14,484 nucleotides of DNA from Methylophaga sp. Lineage in GTDB: Bacteria; Pseudomonadota; Gammaproteobacteria; Nitrosococcales; Methylophagaceae. Under the pieces are notes generated by a model. The model worked only from the letters and a program-made list of their open reading frames with translations. It was not told the DNA's origin and did not search any database. A program made the translations under genes and the position numbers. Each line of letters begins with the position of its first letter. The stretch's first letter is position 1. Location: assembly GCA_014762585.1 (NCBI GenBank), contig JABURN010000049.1, positions 1-14,484 of the forward strand. The letters run 5' to 3'. Positions 1 to 8,620 of the stretch are shown here, piece by piece.

Positions 1-326
1 TCGTTAGGATCTTTAGGCATCATGAGTTTCTGCAGCGTCAGCTCCAGATCATCGAGTTTGTCCTCAGCCTGGGCCAGTTCGTCTTTGGCCATTTCGCGCA
101 TTTCGGCATCATCTTCTTCCAGCATCAGCCGGGCATCATCAATATCGGTTAATGTGTCACGATATGCATTGAAATTGCTGACAACAGGCTCTAATTGTGC
201 ATATTCCTGGGATAAACTGCGAAACTTGTTCTGATCCGCCATGGTCTCGGGTTCGGCCAGCAGGCCGGCGATTTCTTCATGACGATCGACAAGGGATTCC
301 AGTTTCTGCTTGATCGACTCTTTCAC
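1..326 (-). CDS. prfA: Peptide chain release factor 1 (RF1), N-terminal part
   Basis: Reading leftward from a GTG at 326-324, the frame stays open to the window edge and begins VKESIKQKLESLVDRHEEI, with a helical, highly charged segment ending in LMMPKDPN near residue 108. This matches the N-terminal coiled-coil domain of bacterial RF1, which releases the finished peptide at UAG and UAA codons; the GGQ domain lies beyond the window. The start is set by a GTGA overlap with the hemA stop (323-326), as expected for translational coupling. hemA-prfA is a standard gammaproteobacterial pair. The gene is cut only by the window edge. Confidence 0.93.
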   Translation of the reverse strand, partial: MKESIKQKLESLVDRHEEIAGLLAEPETMADQNKFRSLSQEYAQLEPVVSNFNAYRDTLTDIDDARLMLEEDDAEMREMAKDELAQAEDKLDDLELTLQKLMMPKDPN

Positions 327-1582
327 TTTTTATCCTTGATATTAAACAGACGCCGTGCGGATTCCAGCAGTTGGCCGTCTTCATCAAAACCGGACAGGCG
401 GAGTTGCCGGCTGGGTTCATGTAATAAACGATTGGTCAGGCTACGAGCCAGCTCCGCCATCACCTGATCGGGTGAAAGCCCCTGTTCCAGCTGCCTTAAT
501 GCCTTTTCAAGTGAATGCTTACTTATCTCTTCTGCACTGTCACGAATAGCTCGAATAACAGGGACAGCGTCTTGAGTACGAAGCCATGCCTGGAAATGAT
601 CGACCTGACTGTCGATGATTTCTTCAGCCTGCAGAGCGGCATCACGGCGAGACTGCAGGTTTTCTTCAATGATGTCTTTCAGATCGTCAACACAATAAAG
701 ATAGATATCTTCCAGTTGCCCGACTTCGGCTTCTATATCGCGTGGTACGGCGATATCCACCATAAAGATGGGTTTACGCTTGCGTTGTTTCAGGGCCCGT
801 TCCACCGCACCTTTGCCCAGAATAGGCAGCTGACTGGCAGTGGAACTGATCACAATATCGGCTTCGGCAAGGTGGGCCGGCAATTCGCTTAAGCTGATGG
901 CATAGCCATCGACCTGGACGGCCAGGTTATGGGCTCGCTCCACGGTGCGGTTGGCAATAATCAGTCGCTGAATCCCATTGTCATGCAGGTGACGGGCAGC
1001 CAGTTCAACGGTATCGCCAGCACCAATCAGTAATGCAGTGGATTCCGCCAGGTCACTGAAGATTTGCTTGGCCAGACTGACTGCGGCAAAGGCAACGGAA
1101 ACCGGGCTGTTGCCAATCGCGGTATCAGTACGCACCTGTTTGGCGACAGCAAAAGCATGTTGGAACAGCCTGCCCAGGGATTTGCCCAGGGTGCTGGCAT
1201 TGAGTGATTGACTGTAGGCGTCTTTCAGCTGGCCCAGGATCTGCGGTTCACCGAGTACCATCGAATCGAGGCCACAGGCCACTCGCAACAAGTGACGGAT
1301 GGCGTCTCCACCCTGGTAATGATAGAGATAAGGGGTGATGGTTTCGCTGTCAAGCTGGTGGAAGTCATGCAACCAAGCCAGGATCGAATTGTCTGAATCA
1401 TCGTCAAGACAGCAGTAGATTTCTGTTCGATTGCAGGTCGACAAAATCACGACTTCCAGCACAGATTCCTGCTGGTGCAGGGCTGACAATGCGCTGGGTA
1501 ATACACTCGCATCAAAAGCAAACAGCTCGCGGACATGCACGGGCGCTGTGTTGTGGTTGATGCCGTAGGTGACAAGATGCAT
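323..1582 (-). CDS. hemA: Glutamyl-tRNA reductase
   Basis: This 419-residue protein reduces glutamyl-tRNA(Glu) to glutamate-1-semialdehyde with NADPH, the first committed step of C5-pathway haem and tetrapyrrole synthesis in the cytoplasm. The sequence shows the N-terminal catalytic domain with GINHNTAPV (residues 7-15) and the nucleophile Cys50 in STCNRTEIYC. GEPQILGQ follows at 111-118, an NADPH-binding GAGDT at about 187-191, VDIAVPRDIE in the nucleotide domain, and a helical C-terminal dimerisation region. Length matches the family (about 420). The gene diverges from the TPR-lolB-ispE operon and overlaps prfA by 4 bp. I see no convincing sigma-70 promoter on the minus strand in the short divergent region. 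Confidence 0.98.
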   Translation of the reverse strand: MHLVTYGINHNTAPVHVRELFAFDASVLPSALSALHQQESVLEVVILSTCNRTEIYCCLDDDSDNSILAWLHDFHQLDSETITPYLYHYQGGDAIRHLLRVACGLDSMVLGEPQILGQLKDAYSQSLNASTLGKSLGRLFQHAFAVAKQVRTDTAIGNSPVSVAFAAVSLAKQIFSDLAESTALLIGAGDTVELAARHLHDNGIQRLIIANRTVERAHNLAVQVDGYAISLSELPAHLAEADIVISSTASQLPILGKGAVERALKQRKRKPIFMVDIAVPRDIEAEVGQLEDIYLYCVDDLKDIIEENLQSRRDAALQAEEIIDSQVDHFQAWLRTQDAVPVIRAIRDSAEEISKHSLEKALRQLEQGLSPDQVMAELARSLTNRLLHEPSRQLRLSGFDEDGQLLESARRLFNIKDKK

Positions 1583-1643
1583 ATTGAGAAAAAGTCGTAA
1601 TTAAATGCTGGTAAACTCTACAGCCGTTGTTGCAATCGTTTTA

Positions 1644-1672
1644 TTGGACAAATCAATACGCCATTCTATCAA
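1644..1672 (+). promoter_or_regulatory. Weak candidate promoter for the TPR-lolB-ispE operon
   Basis: TTGGAC (1644-1649) and TATCAA (1667-1672) are separated by 17 bp. Each matches the sigma-70 hexamers only partly (3/6 and 4/6). The predicted start near 1679 would lie just upstream of the ATG at 1698. The region is divergent with hemA, so a promoter is expected here, but this choice is tentative. Confidence 0.25.
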
Positions 1673-1697
1673 AATCAAACGTGCAGGTCGTTCTAAT

Positions 1698-1910
1698 ATG
1701 GATTTGATGCAATCTTTCTTTCGGGGAGCCGGGCAGCGCCTCAAACATGCCGGACTGATAGGCATGCCTCTGTTTTTGCTTGCCTGTGCCTCGACTCCCG
1801 CGCAACAGGCCGGAGCGCCCGATGCTGCACCTGCTGAAAACAAGATGGAAACAGCGGCTGCCGACACAAAAACAGCGCCCAAAGAATCAAAACAATATAT
1901 GCCGCTGTAG
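1698..1910 (+). pseudogene. Severed N-terminus of TPR lipoprotein gene (signal peptide plus linker)
   Basis: From the ATG at 1698 the frame encodes a lipoprotein signal: basic residues in RGAGQRLKHAG, a hydrophobic stretch, and the lipobox FLLAC, with the acylated Cys at residue 30 (codon 1785-1787). An Ala/Pro/Lys-rich linker follows, then a TAG at 1908-1910. The frame continues without any shift into the TPR body at 1917 (both positions are 0 mod 3), so one amber codon splits what should be a single gene of roughly 595 codons. Relatives have a Ser or Thr codon about here, before the conserved Pro and the AEVAGQRG motif, so a TCG-to-TAG change would explain it. Upstream in-frame codons back to 1605 exist but do not resemble a signal peptide. 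A sequencing error remains possible. Confidence 0.7.
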
Positions 1911-1916
1911 CCGGCG

Positions 1917-3488
1917 TTGATGTATTACATCCTTTCTGCGGAAGTGGCCGGTCAGCGAGGTCAGGTGGGAATCGCGGTTGATTTGTATCAGCGAGCTGCA
2001 GAGATGGTTGAATCCCCCGCTCTGGCCAGCCGCAGTGCGCAGGTAGCCACCTTGTCGCGGGACCAACAGCGAATCAATGATGCGCTGGAACGCTGGATCG
2101 AAGTCGACCCCAACGATGCTGATGTGTACATCATGCAGGCACCGTTTCTGATGTTGAAAGACAATTATCAGGGTGCGGTAAATGCCGTGAACAAAGCTTT
2201 GTCACTGGCACCCGATAAAAAGAAAACTTACCTCATCCGTGTTTCTGAAAATCTGGCCGAAGTTGCTGAGCCTGATGAAGCACTAAATATGCTGAAACAG
2301 CTCGACAGCTATCAGCAGAACGATCCGGCAGCGCGATTCGCTTATGCCCGCATGGCGTTTTTCTACAAACGCTATGAGGAAACCCTGAACAAGCTGGCCC
2401 CCTTGCTGGAAGCCGATCCCGATAATGAGGATTACCTGGTGCTCAAGGCTGATACGCTGCAGCGCATGGGGCGCTCGGAAGAAGCCCTGAAACTGATTGC
2501 CAAGGCGGCAAAACGTGATGGTGCCAGTCAGGATCTGCGTTTTACCTATGGCAAATTACTGGGTGAAAACGGTGAAACAGAACAGGCGCGCGAAGTTTTC
2601 GAGACCATTCTGGCCGACGAACCCGAGAACCGTGATGCCCTGTTTGCTCTGGGACTGCTGGCACTGGAGGACAAGGATGGTCAGCTCGCCAAATCCTATT
2701 TCAGCGAATTGCTCAAGCTGGGTGACCCGACCTATCAGGCTTCCTATTTTATGGGGCTGGCGGAAGAGATGAACGGCAATATCGATGCGGCCCTGGTCTG
2801 GTTCGCCTCGGTACCGGTACAGAGTAACCGTTTCGATGTCGCTCAGAGCAACTACATTAATCTGCTGGTCGAGCGGGGCGATATCGCCAAAGCCCGTATC
2901 CACCTGGCACAGCTGCGTGAGGAACTGCCACAGCAGGCGCTGCAGTATTATCTGTTTGAAGCCAGCCTGTTGCGAGAACAGGGGCAAAGCCAGGCTGCGT
3001 TTGATCTGTTATCAGAGGCCATTAATCGTTACCCGCAAAGTGAAGATTTACGCTACAGCCGGGCAATGATCGCTGAAGGGCTGGACAAGCTCGACGTGCT
3101 TGAGTCGGACCTGCGCTGGATTCTGGAAAAAGACCCCAACAATGCCCAGGCTTTGAATGCGCTGGGATATACCCTGACCGATCGCACTGATCGTCACCAG
3201 GAAGCACTGCAAATGATTTCCCGTGCGCTGGAACTGAAACCGGGCGATCCTTTCTACCTGGACAGTCTGGGCTGGGTTTATTACCGGCTCGGAGATCTTG
3301 AAAAGGCGGAGAAATACCTGCGTGAAGCAATGAACGTGCAACCGGACGTCGAGTTCATCGCGCATCTGGGCGAGGTATTGTGGGAACGCGGCAAGAAACA
3401 GGAAGCCAGGCAAATCTGGCAAAAAGGCCTGGAAAAAGATGCCAATAATCAATTGCTGCAGGAAACCATGCGCAGGTATGGCCTATGA
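1917..3488 (+). CDS. TPR-repeat protein (body of a probable outer-membrane lipoprotein)
   Basis: 523 residues made almost entirely of tetratricopeptide repeats. They begin with AEVAGQRG and repeat units such as YQRAAEMVESP, run through several helix-turn-helix pairs, and end with the highly conserved pair YLDSLGWVYYRLGDLEKA and HLGEVLWERGKKQEARQIW. This is the family of PA4667-like TPR lipoproteins encoded between hemA and lolB; such proteins act as scaffolds, probably at the inner face of the outer membrane, but the exact role is not known to me. The start shown is TTG (1917), followed by ATG (1920); neither has a Shine-Dalgarno sequence. If initiated here the product lacks the export signal, so it would be cytoplasmic and probably non-functional unless the upstream amber is read through. 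The last 4 bp overlap lolB (ATGA). Confidence 0.85.
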   Translation: MMYYILSAEVAGQRGQVGIAVDLYQRAAEMVESPALASRSAQVATLSRDQQRINDALERWIEVDPNDADVYIMQAPFLMLKDNYQGAVNAVNKALSLAPDKKKTYLIRVSENLAEVAEPDEALNMLKQLDSYQQNDPAARFAYARMAFFYKRYEETLNKLAPLLEADPDNEDYLVLKADTLQRMGRSEEALKLIAKAAKRDGASQDLRFTYGKLLGENGETEQAREVFETILADEPENRDALFALGLLALEDKDGQLAKSYFSELLKLGDPTYQASYFMGLAEEMNGNIDAALVWFASVPVQSNRFDVAQSNYINLLVERGDIAKARIHLAQLREELPQQALQYYLFEASLLREQGQSQAAFDLLSEAINRYPQSEDLRYSRAMIAEGLDKLDVLESDLRWILEKDPNNAQALNALGYTLTDRTDRHQEALQMISRALELKPGDPFYLDSLGWVYYRLGDLEKAEKYLREAMNVQPDVEFIAHLGEVLWERGKKQEARQIWQKGLEKDANNQLLQETMRRYGL

Positions 3489-4084
3489 GATATCTGCTCA
3501 GCCTGACTTTAATGGTGATGCTGGCAGGCTGTGCGCCGCTCTGGCAATCGAAGCAGGCACAGGACCCTGAGCAACTGTGGCAGCAACGCCTGAGCCAACA
3601 GGCCAAGCTGGATGCCTGGGGGTTCAACGGCCGCACCGCCATTATTCAAGGGCGTGAAGGCTGGAATGCCGGGATTCAATGGCAGGAACAGGGTCAGCAG
3701 TTTCACATTAAATTATCCGGTCCCTTCTCTCAGGGTGGTGTGGAACTGGATGGCAATGCCCAGACCGTCACTTTGACACTGGATGACGGAGAACAGCTGT
3801 CAGCGCCGACGCCGGAGCAACTGCTGGCTGAAGCGATGGGCTGGCTGTTACCGGTGAGTGCACTGCGCGATTGGGTTCGAGGTGTGCCTTATGCCGAATT
3901 CCCGGTGGATAGTAAACAGCTGGATGCTCAGGGTCGACTGACCAGACTGGAACAGGCCGGCTGGCAGATCGAGTTTCTGCGTTATATGCCTTTTCGAGGC
4001 AGCTCAATGCCGGAGAAAGTGTTTATGAAACATCCGGAGATGAGTGTCAGGCTTATCGTGTCTGACTGGAGTATTCCCAAGTGA
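3485..4084 (+). CDS. lolB: Outer-membrane lipoprotein receptor LolB
   Basis: 199 residues with a lipoprotein signal ending in LAGC, so Cys16 is the acylated N-terminus. LolB takes lipoproteins from periplasmic LolA and inserts them into the inner leaflet of the outer membrane. Family features are visible: GFNGRTAI after the signal, alternating strands with [18 protein letters not shown], then [23 protein letters not shown], which is the characteristic central motif, and a C-terminal strand region. Size is usual for LolB. It starts inside the stop of the TPR gene (ATGA, 3485-3488) and its own stop overlaps the ispE start (GTGA, 4081-4084), so all three are probably translationally coupled. Confidence 0.95.
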   Translation: MRYLLSLTLMVMLAGCAPLWQSKQAQDPEQLWQQRLSQQAKLDAWGFNGRTAIIQGREGWNAGIQWQEQGQQFHIKLSGPFSQGGVELDGNAQTVTLTLDDGEQLSAPTPEQLLAEAMGWLLPVSALRDWVRGVPYAEFPVDSKQLDAQGRLTRLEQAGWQIEFLRYMPFRGSSMPEKVFMKHPEMSVRLIVSDWSIPK

Positions 4085-4941
4085 TCCGCTGGCCGGCTCC
4101 GGCCAAGCTGAATCTGTTTCTGCATATCACCGGTCGTCGTGCTGACGGTTATCACGAGTTGCAGACAGCTTTCCAGTTTCTGGATTACGGTGATGAATTA
4201 CAGTTTGAAATCACAGACTCGCCCGAGATTAGACTCAAACAGTCCGTTGACGGTGTTGCGGATGAGGATAATCTGATCGTGCGCGCTGCAAAGCGCTTAC
4301 AACAATACAGCGGCTGCAGCAAAGGCGCTGTCATTCACATTGAAAAACGACTGCCGATGGGCGGCGGTCTGGGCGGCGGTAGTTCCAACGCGGCGACGAC
4401 GCTGGTTGCGCTGAACTATCTTTGGGAAACTGCTGTCAGTGAATCTGAATTGGCACAACTTGGACTCGAACTGGGCGCAGATGTGCCGATTTTCATCGCA
4501 GGTTTTGCCGCCTGGGCTGAGGGTGTAGGGGAGAAGCTGACACCAATTAGCCCGGCAGAACCTTGGTATGTCGTAGTGAAACCGGACTGTCATGTGTCCA
4601 CTGCGGAAATATTTTCAGCAATGGAATTGACACGGGACTGCGAACCTATCACAATATCGCGCTTCCTTTCAGGGGAAGGCAGAAATGTCTGCGAAGAGGT
4701 AGTGATAAAACGCTACCCGGCAGTTGCAAACGCGCTGAATTGGTTGGCACAATACGCGTCGCCAAGGATGACAGGAACAGGCGCTTGCCTATTTGCTGGT
4801 TTCGAGAATCAGCAGCAGGCGCAACAAGTAGTGGAAAACCTGCCCTCCAACTGGCAGGGTTTTGTGGCCAAAGGCAGTAACCGGTCGCCACTCACTGCAT
4901 TAGCGTCGACATTAAAAAAGTCGAATGCGACTGCAAGATGA
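4081..4941 (+). CDS. ispE: 4-diphosphocytidyl-2-C-methyl-D-erythritol kinase
   Basis: IspE phosphorylates the 2-hydroxyl of CDP-methylerythritol using ATP in the MEP pathway of isoprenoid synthesis. This is a GHMP-kinase fold protein of 286 residues, close to the usual 280-290. [16 protein letters not shown] includes the catalytic Lys9; the glycine-rich ATP loop [13 protein letters not shown] spans residues 92-104; LGADVPIF carries catalytic Asp134; and the C-terminal [12 protein letters not shown] is the third GHMP motif. The GTG start is chosen because it overlaps the lolB stop and because the family N-terminus begins right here. The gene ends 19 bp before tRNA-Gln. Confidence 0.97.
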   Translation: MIRWPAPAKLNLFLHITGRRADGYHELQTAFQFLDYGDELQFEITDSPEIRLKQSVDGVADEDNLIVRAAKRLQQYSGCSKGAVIHIEKRLPMGGGLGGGSSNAATTLVALNYLWETAVSESELAQLGLELGADVPIFIAGFAAWAEGVGEKLTPISPAEPWYVVVKPDCHVSTAEIFSAMELTRDCEPITISRFLSGEGRNVCEEVVIKRYPAVANALNWLAQYASPRMTGTGACLFAGFENQQQAQQVVENLPSNWQGFVAKGSNRSPLTALASTLKKSNATAR

Positions 4942-4947
4942 TAGAAT
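4942..4947 (+). promoter_or_regulatory. Possible -10 element for tRNA-Gln
   Basis: TAGAAT at 4942-4947 matches the sigma-70 -10 hexamer at 5 of 6 positions and would start transcription close to 4954, just ahead of the tRNA at 4961. No good -35 hexamer is present at 16-18 bp, so the tRNA may instead be cut from an ispE read-through transcript. A 5-bp inverted repeat AGTCG-AATG-CGACT (4919-4932) lies just upstream. Confidence 0.3.
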
Positions 4948-4960
4948 GAGTTTTTACAGT

Positions 4961-5035
4961 TGGGGTATCGCCAAGCGGTAAGGCACTGGGTTTTGATCCC
5001 AGCATTCCCAGGTTCGAATCCTGGTACCCCAGCCA
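4961..5035 (+). tRNA. tRNA-Gln (anticodon TTG)
   Basis: A complete cloverleaf with an encoded CCA end. The acceptor stem TGGGGTA pairs with TACCCCA, the D arm holds the AAGCGGTAAGG core, the anticodon stem CTGGG/CCCAG encloses loop TTTTGAT with anticodon TTG at 4993-4995, and the T arm contains GGTTCGAATCC. The discriminator is G5032 and CCA is 5033-5035. A T-rich run (5038-5050) follows at once and could stop part of the transcription. Placement between ispE and prs is a familiar gammaproteobacterial arrangement. Confidence 0.98.
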
Positions 5036-5125
5036 CTTTCTTTTGTTTTTTAACAGAAACTCGGCGCCACTACCGTGACACAAAACCGACTTCTCCAGCT
5101 ACAGCAACGTACTGCCGACACCCGC

Positions 5126-6061
5126 ATGATGGTGTTCACTGGCAATGCCAACCGTCGTCTGGCTCAGAACATTGCTAATTTCCTCAGTATCTCCATTGGT
5201 AAAGCCACCGTTGAAAAATTCAGCGACGGCGAAATCATGGTCGAGATTCTCGATAATGTCCGTGGCAAGGACGTCTTTATCGTGCAACCGACCTGTATGC
5301 CGACGAACGATAATCTGATGGAACTGATGGTCATGACCGACGCGATTCGTCGTGCCTCGGCCAAACGCATCACACTCGTTGTTCCCTATTTCGGTTACTC
5401 ACGTCAGGACCGCCGTCCGCGTTCAGCGCGTGTTGCGATAACCGCCAAAGTGGTCGCAAACATGCTGACCGGCGTTGGTGCCGATCGCGTACTGACCGTG
5501 GATCTGCACGCTGATCAAATTCAGGGCTTTTTCGACTGTCCGGTGGATAATGTCTACGCCTCACCGGTATTGCTGGGTGATATCTGGAAACACAAATACC
5601 AGGATCTGGTCGTGGTCTCGCCAGACGTCGGTGGTGTGGTTCGTGCCCGTGCCCTGGCAAAACATCTGGATGTGGAACTGGCGATTATCGATAAACGCCG
5701 CCCGCGCGCCAACGAAGCCAAAGTCATGAACATCATCGGTGATGTGAATAACCGCGTCTGCGTGCTGATTGATGATATGGTCGATACTGCAGGTACGCTG
5801 TGCGCGGCCGCTGCTGCATTGAAAGAACACGGCGCTAAAAAAGTCGTGGCCTACTCAACCCACCCGGTCCTTTCCGGTCCGGCGATTGATAATATTTCCA
5901 GCTCGGTACTGGATGAAGTGGTTGTCACTGACACCATTCCTTTGCAGCCCCATGCCGAAGCCTGTGACAAAATCCGCGTGCTCAGCATTGCTGAAATGCT
6001 GGCTGAAGCGATGTACAGAATTAGTAACGAGGAGTCAGTCAGCTCCTTGTATATGGATTAG
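5126..6061 (+). CDS. prs: Ribose-phosphate pyrophosphokinase (PRPP synthetase)
   Basis: Prs transfers pyrophosphate from ATP to ribose-5-phosphate, making PRPP for nucleotide, NAD, histidine and tryptophan synthesis. The protein shows the N-terminal MMVFTGNAN, the ATP-site loop [27 protein letters not shown] with the metal-binding His, KRRPRAN, and the PRPP-binding loop DDMVDTAGT (about residues 216-224). It ends with the conserved [12 protein letters not shown] chose the ATG at 5126 because it gives 311 residues and places the first residues where the family begins. A GTG at 5075 in the same frame would add 17 residues with no family counterpart. Neither start has a clear Shine-Dalgarno sequence. 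The stop is TAG. Confidence 0.96.
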   Translation: MMVFTGNANRRLAQNIANFLSISIGKATVEKFSDGEIMVEILDNVRGKDVFIVQPTCMPTNDNLMELMVMTDAIRRASAKRITLVVPYFGYSRQDRRPRSARVAITAKVVANMLTGVGADRVLTVDLHADQIQGFFDCPVDNVYASPVLLGDIWKHKYQDLVVVSPDVGGVVRARALAKHLDVELAIIDKRRPRANEAKVMNIIGDVNNRVCVLIDDMVDTAGTLCAAAAALKEHGAKKVVAYSTHPVLSGPAIDNISSSVLDEVVVTDTIPLQPHAEACDKIRVLSIAEMLAEAMYRISNEESVSSLYMD

Positions 6062-6171
6062 CCGGTATAATACTGGCTTATTTCGTGCCGAACCTGGTCG
6101 CGGGGGAGGCGAATTGCCGCCGTGAGGCGGTTTTTTTGATGAACTGATGTTCATACATTTTGGAGAAAAAA
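6061..6171 (+). promoter_or_regulatory. rplY leader with possible internal promoter and hairpins
   Basis: The gap between prs and rplY carries a perfect TATAAT (6066-6071) but no recognisable -35. The TATAAT overlaps a 7-bp inverted repeat (6061-6067 with 6071-6077). A terminator-type hairpin (6116-6137) and a second perfect 6-bp hairpin, ATGAAC-TGAT-GTTCAT (6139-6154), follow. The Shine-Dalgarno GGAG is at 6162-6165. Known background: L25 is reported to control its own synthesis in enterobacteria through the mRNA leader. Whether these hairpins do this here is inference. Confidence 0.4.
6116..6137 (+). terminator. Rho-independent terminator or attenuator ahead of rplY
   Basis: CCGCC (6117-6121), a GTGA tetraloop of GNRA type, and GGCGG (6126-6130) form a strong GC stem, with an extra G-U pair at its base. 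Seven T residues (6131-6137) follow directly. It can end prs transcription. Only 34 bp separate it from the rplY start codon and I see no full promoter in that space, so rplY transcripts probably have to pass through it. Confidence 0.75.
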
Positions 6172-6873
6172 ATGGAAAACTTGTTTGAAGTACATGCCGA
6201 AGCACGTACTGACGAGGGGAAAGGTGCGAGCCGCCGCCTTCGTCATGCGGGCAAATTCCCGGCAGTGGTTTACGGTGCAGAAAAAGATCCTGTTTCAATC
6301 ACCCTGGATCACAACCAGTTCCTGCGTCACCTGGATGAAGAAGCATTCTATGCGCACATCCTGACCCTGGTTGTTGACGGCAAGAAAGACCAGGTGGTTC
6401 TGAAAGATCTGCAACGTCACCCTGCCAACGACAACAAAATCCTGCACGCTGACTTCCTGCGTGTCGATGCCAAGCATGAAATGACCATGACCGTGCCGAT
6501 TCACTTTGTTGGTGAAGACGTCGCACCAGGCGTGAAAGAAGGTGGTCAGGTTTCACACATGATGACCGAGGTCGACATCGCCTGTCTGCCGAAAGATCTG
6601 CCGGAATTCATCGAAGCCGACATTTCTAAACTGGGCATGGATGAGAGTCTGCACTTGTCAGAGCTGACTGTACCTGCCGGTGTCAGCCTGGTTGCACTGA
6701 CTCACCACCAGGAAGAAGAGCTGGAAGAAGGCGAACGTTCTGCTTACGACCAGGCTGTAGCGAGCATTCATATGCCACGCGTACAGGAAGTTGAAGAAGA
6801 CGAAGAAGAAGCAACCGAAGCGTCTGCCGAAGAAGAACAAAACGGCGACGACGAAGAAGCGACTGAAGAGTAA
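6172..6873 (+). CDS. rplY: 50S ribosomal protein L25, long Ctc/TL5 form
   Basis: L25 binds the loop E region of 5S rRNA in the 50S subunit. The 233-residue protein has the L25 domain at about 1-92, including GKGASRRLRHAGKFPAVVYG and a segment ending ILHADFLRV. A C-terminal TL5-like beta domain follows at about 95-190, with VPIHFVGEDVAPGVKEGG. A strongly acidic tail of alternating E/D/A residues runs from about 207 to the end. The long form is about twice the E. coli protein and is common outside enterobacteria. ATG 6172 is preferred over an upstream TTG at 6160 because GGAG (6162-6165) is well spaced from it and the family begins at this Met. The gene follows prs and precedes pth by 23 bp. 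Confidence 0.96.
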   Translation: MENLFEVHAEARTDEGKGASRRLRHAGKFPAVVYGAEKDPVSITLDHNQFLRHLDEEAFYAHILTLVVDGKKDQVVLKDLQRHPANDNKILHADFLRVDAKHEMTMTVPIHFVGEDVAPGVKEGGQVSHMMTEVDIACLPKDLPEFIEADISKLGMDESLHLSELTVPAGVSLVALTHHQEEELEEGERSAYDQAVASIHMPRVQEVEEDEEEATEASAEEEQNGDDEEATEE

Positions 6874-6896
6874 TCTTAATCGTCTTGGGGAGCTGA

Positions 6897-7469
6897 ATGG
6901 CTAGCTGGATTATCGCCGGACTGGGCAACCCCGGCTCCCAATATGATGGAACCCGACATAACGTCGGGTTCTGGCTATTGGACCAGCTCGCTCGTGATCT
7001 CGGCACCACTTTGACGGTGCAGAAAAAGTATCACGGCGAGCTGGCTCAATGCGATCTGGGGGAGCATAAACTTTATCTGCTCAAACCCCTGACTTTTATG
7101 AATCGCAGTGGACAGTCTGTCGCACCGCTGGCCAATTTTTTCAAAATCCCCCTGCAAAATATTCTGGTGATCCACGATGAACTGGATCTGGCGCCGGGCA
7201 CGGTTCGCCTCAAGCGCGACGGTGGCCATGGTGGTCATAACGGCCTCAGAGATATTATTGCGCAAACTGGGGGCAAAGATTTTCTGCGTTGTCGTCTCGG
7301 TATCGGCCATCCCGGCCACAGCAAGCTGGTCTCGGATTACGTGCTGAGTAAACCCTCGCCGACCGATCGCGAGGCTATCGAGATGGCCATCGACAACATG
7401 TTAAAAATTCTGCCGGAAGTCCTGTCGGGCAATCTCGACAAGGCCATGAACTGGCTACACTCTCAATAG
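6897..7469 (+). CDS. pth: Peptidyl-tRNA hydrolase
   Basis: Pth cleaves the ester bond of peptidyl-tRNAs dropped from stalled ribosomes, freeing tRNA for reuse. The 190-residue length is typical. Active-site residues are all visible: Asn11 in GLGNPG, catalytic His21 in GTRHNVGF, Asn69 in LTFMNRSG, Asp94 in HDELDL, and Asn115 in [12 protein letters not shown]. The Shine-Dalgarno GGAG (6889-6892) lies 4 bp before the ATG. It is probably cotranscribed with rplY and with ychF, which starts 8 bp after its TAG stop. Confidence 0.98.
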   Translation: MASWIIAGLGNPGSQYDGTRHNVGFWLLDQLARDLGTTLTVQKKYHGELAQCDLGEHKLYLLKPLTFMNRSGQSVAPLANFFKIPLQNILVIHDELDLAPGTVRLKRDGGHGGHNGLRDIIAQTGGKDFLRCRLGIGHPGHSKLVSDYVLSKPSPTDREAIEMAIDNMLKILPEVLSGNLDKAMNWLHSQ

Positions 7470-7477
7470 GATTAGTT

Positions 7478-8569
7478 ATGGGATTCAAATGCGGTATCGT
7501 CGGTTTGCCTAATGTCGGTAAATCCACTCTGTTCAATGCTTTGACCGAAGCCGGTATTGATGCCCAGAACTATCCTTTCTGCACTATCGAACCCAATGTC
7601 GGTATCGTGCCTGTGCCCGATCCGCGTATGGATAAACTGGCTGCGATTGTCAGCCCGGAGCGGGTGCTGCCCACCACAATGGAGTTTGTGGATATTGCCG
7701 GTTTGGTCGAAGGCGCCTCCAAGGGCGAAGGCCTGGGCAATAAATTCCTCGCCAATATCCGTGAAACCGATGCCATTGCCCACGTGGTGCGTTGTTTTGA
7801 AGATGAGAATGTTGTGCATGTTGCCGGCAAAGTCTCACCGCTGGATGATATTGAAGTCATCAATACGGAACTGGCACTAGCGGATCTGGAAAGCGTGGAA
7901 AAAGCGATTACCAAAGCGACTCGTGATGCCAAAAGTGGTGACAAGGTCGCCAAAGCCCGTCTGGAACTGCTGGGCACGATGCGCGATCATCTGGACAGCG
8001 GTCAGCCGGTCAGGGCGATGGGCCTGGATAAGGATCAGAAGTTGATGGTGCGTGATCTGCAATTGCTGACCAGCAAGCCCACCATGTATATCGCTAACGT
8101 CTCTGAAGACGGTTTTGATAATAATCCGGCGCTGGAAGCGGTACAGAAACTGGCAGAACAGGAAAACGCCATTGTGGTACCGATTTGCGCCGCGATCGAA
8201 GCGGAAATCGCCGATCTGGAAGACGATGAGAAAGCCGACTTTCTGGAGGAGCTGGGTCAGGAAGAGCCGGGTCTGAACCGTGTCATCCGCAGTGGTTATC
8301 AACTGCTGGGCCTGCATACTTACTTCACCGCCGGTGTTAAAGAAGTCCGTGCTTGGACCGTCAAACTGGGGGCTACGGCGCCAGAAGGGGCCGGTGTGAT
8401 CCACACTGATTTTCAGAAAGGCTTTATCCGCGCAGAAGTGGTCAGCTATGATGACTTCGTCGCTTATAACGGTGAGCAGGGTGCCAAGGATGCCGGTAAA
8501 TGGCGCCTGGAAGGCAAGGAATACATCATCCAGGATGGTGATGTGATGCACTTCCGTTTCAATGTCTAA
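7478..8569 (+). CDS. ychF: Ribosome-binding ATPase YchF (Obg family)
   Basis: YchF/EngD is a universally conserved P-loop protein that prefers ATP to GTP and binds the ribosome; proposed roles are in translation control and the oxidative stress response. The 363-residue length is the family norm. The P-loop GLPNVGKST is at residues 9-17, followed by [15 protein letters not shown] (switch I) and [21 protein letters not shown] (switch II). NVSED replaces the usual NKxD, which is the known basis of relaxed nucleotide choice. A central coiled coil and a C-terminal TGS domain with [14 protein letters not shown] complete it. AGGA (7468-7471), overlapping the pth stop, is the ribosome site. Confidence 0.98.
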   Translation: MGFKCGIVGLPNVGKSTLFNALTEAGIDAQNYPFCTIEPNVGIVPVPDPRMDKLAAIVSPERVLPTTMEFVDIAGLVEGASKGEGLGNKFLANIRETDAIAHVVRCFEDENVVHVAGKVSPLDDIEVINTELALADLESVEKAITKATRDAKSGDKVAKARLELLGTMRDHLDSGQPVRAMGLDKDQKLMVRDLQLLTSKPTMYIANVSEDGFDNNPALEAVQKLAEQENAIVVPICAAIEAEIADLEDDEKADFLEELGQEEPGLNRVIRSGYQLLGLHTYFTAGVKEVRAWTVKLGATAPEGAGVIHTDFQKGFIRAEVVSYDDFVAYNGEQGAKDAGKWRLEGKEYIIQDGDVMHFRFNV

Positions 8570-8575
8570 TTAATT

Positions 8576-8584
8576 TGCTATAAC
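8576..8584 (+). promoter_or_regulatory. Candidate extended -10 promoter for pldA
   Basis: TGCTATAAC gives a TGn extension followed by TATAAC (5/6 match). The possible -35 (TTTCAA, 8557-8562) is poor. The -10 sits inside an inverted repeat, TTAATT (8570-8575) and AATTAA (8585-8590), which could serve as an operator. The predicted start is about 30 bp ahead of the pldA ATG. Confidence 0.4.
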
Positions 8585-8620
8585 AATTAAAGACTTAATT
8601 CCCTTTCAGGCAGGTAGCCT

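Noticed and set aside
2556..3452. Long open frames on the minus strand opposite the TPR gene.
   Set aside because: They lack recognisable motifs and ribosome sites and are explained as shadows of the coding strand.
5038..5052. T-rich run after tRNA-Gln as a full rho-independent terminator.
   Set aside because: The run is interrupted and has no dedicated hairpin apart from the tRNA itself; partial termination is possible but not supported enough to list.
6087..6094. TGCCGAAC in the rplY leader matches a 5S rRNA segment and might mimic the L25 binding site.
   Set aside because: As I recall this motif belongs to the loop C side of 5S rRNA, not loop E where L25 binds, and 8 bp is easily a chance match.
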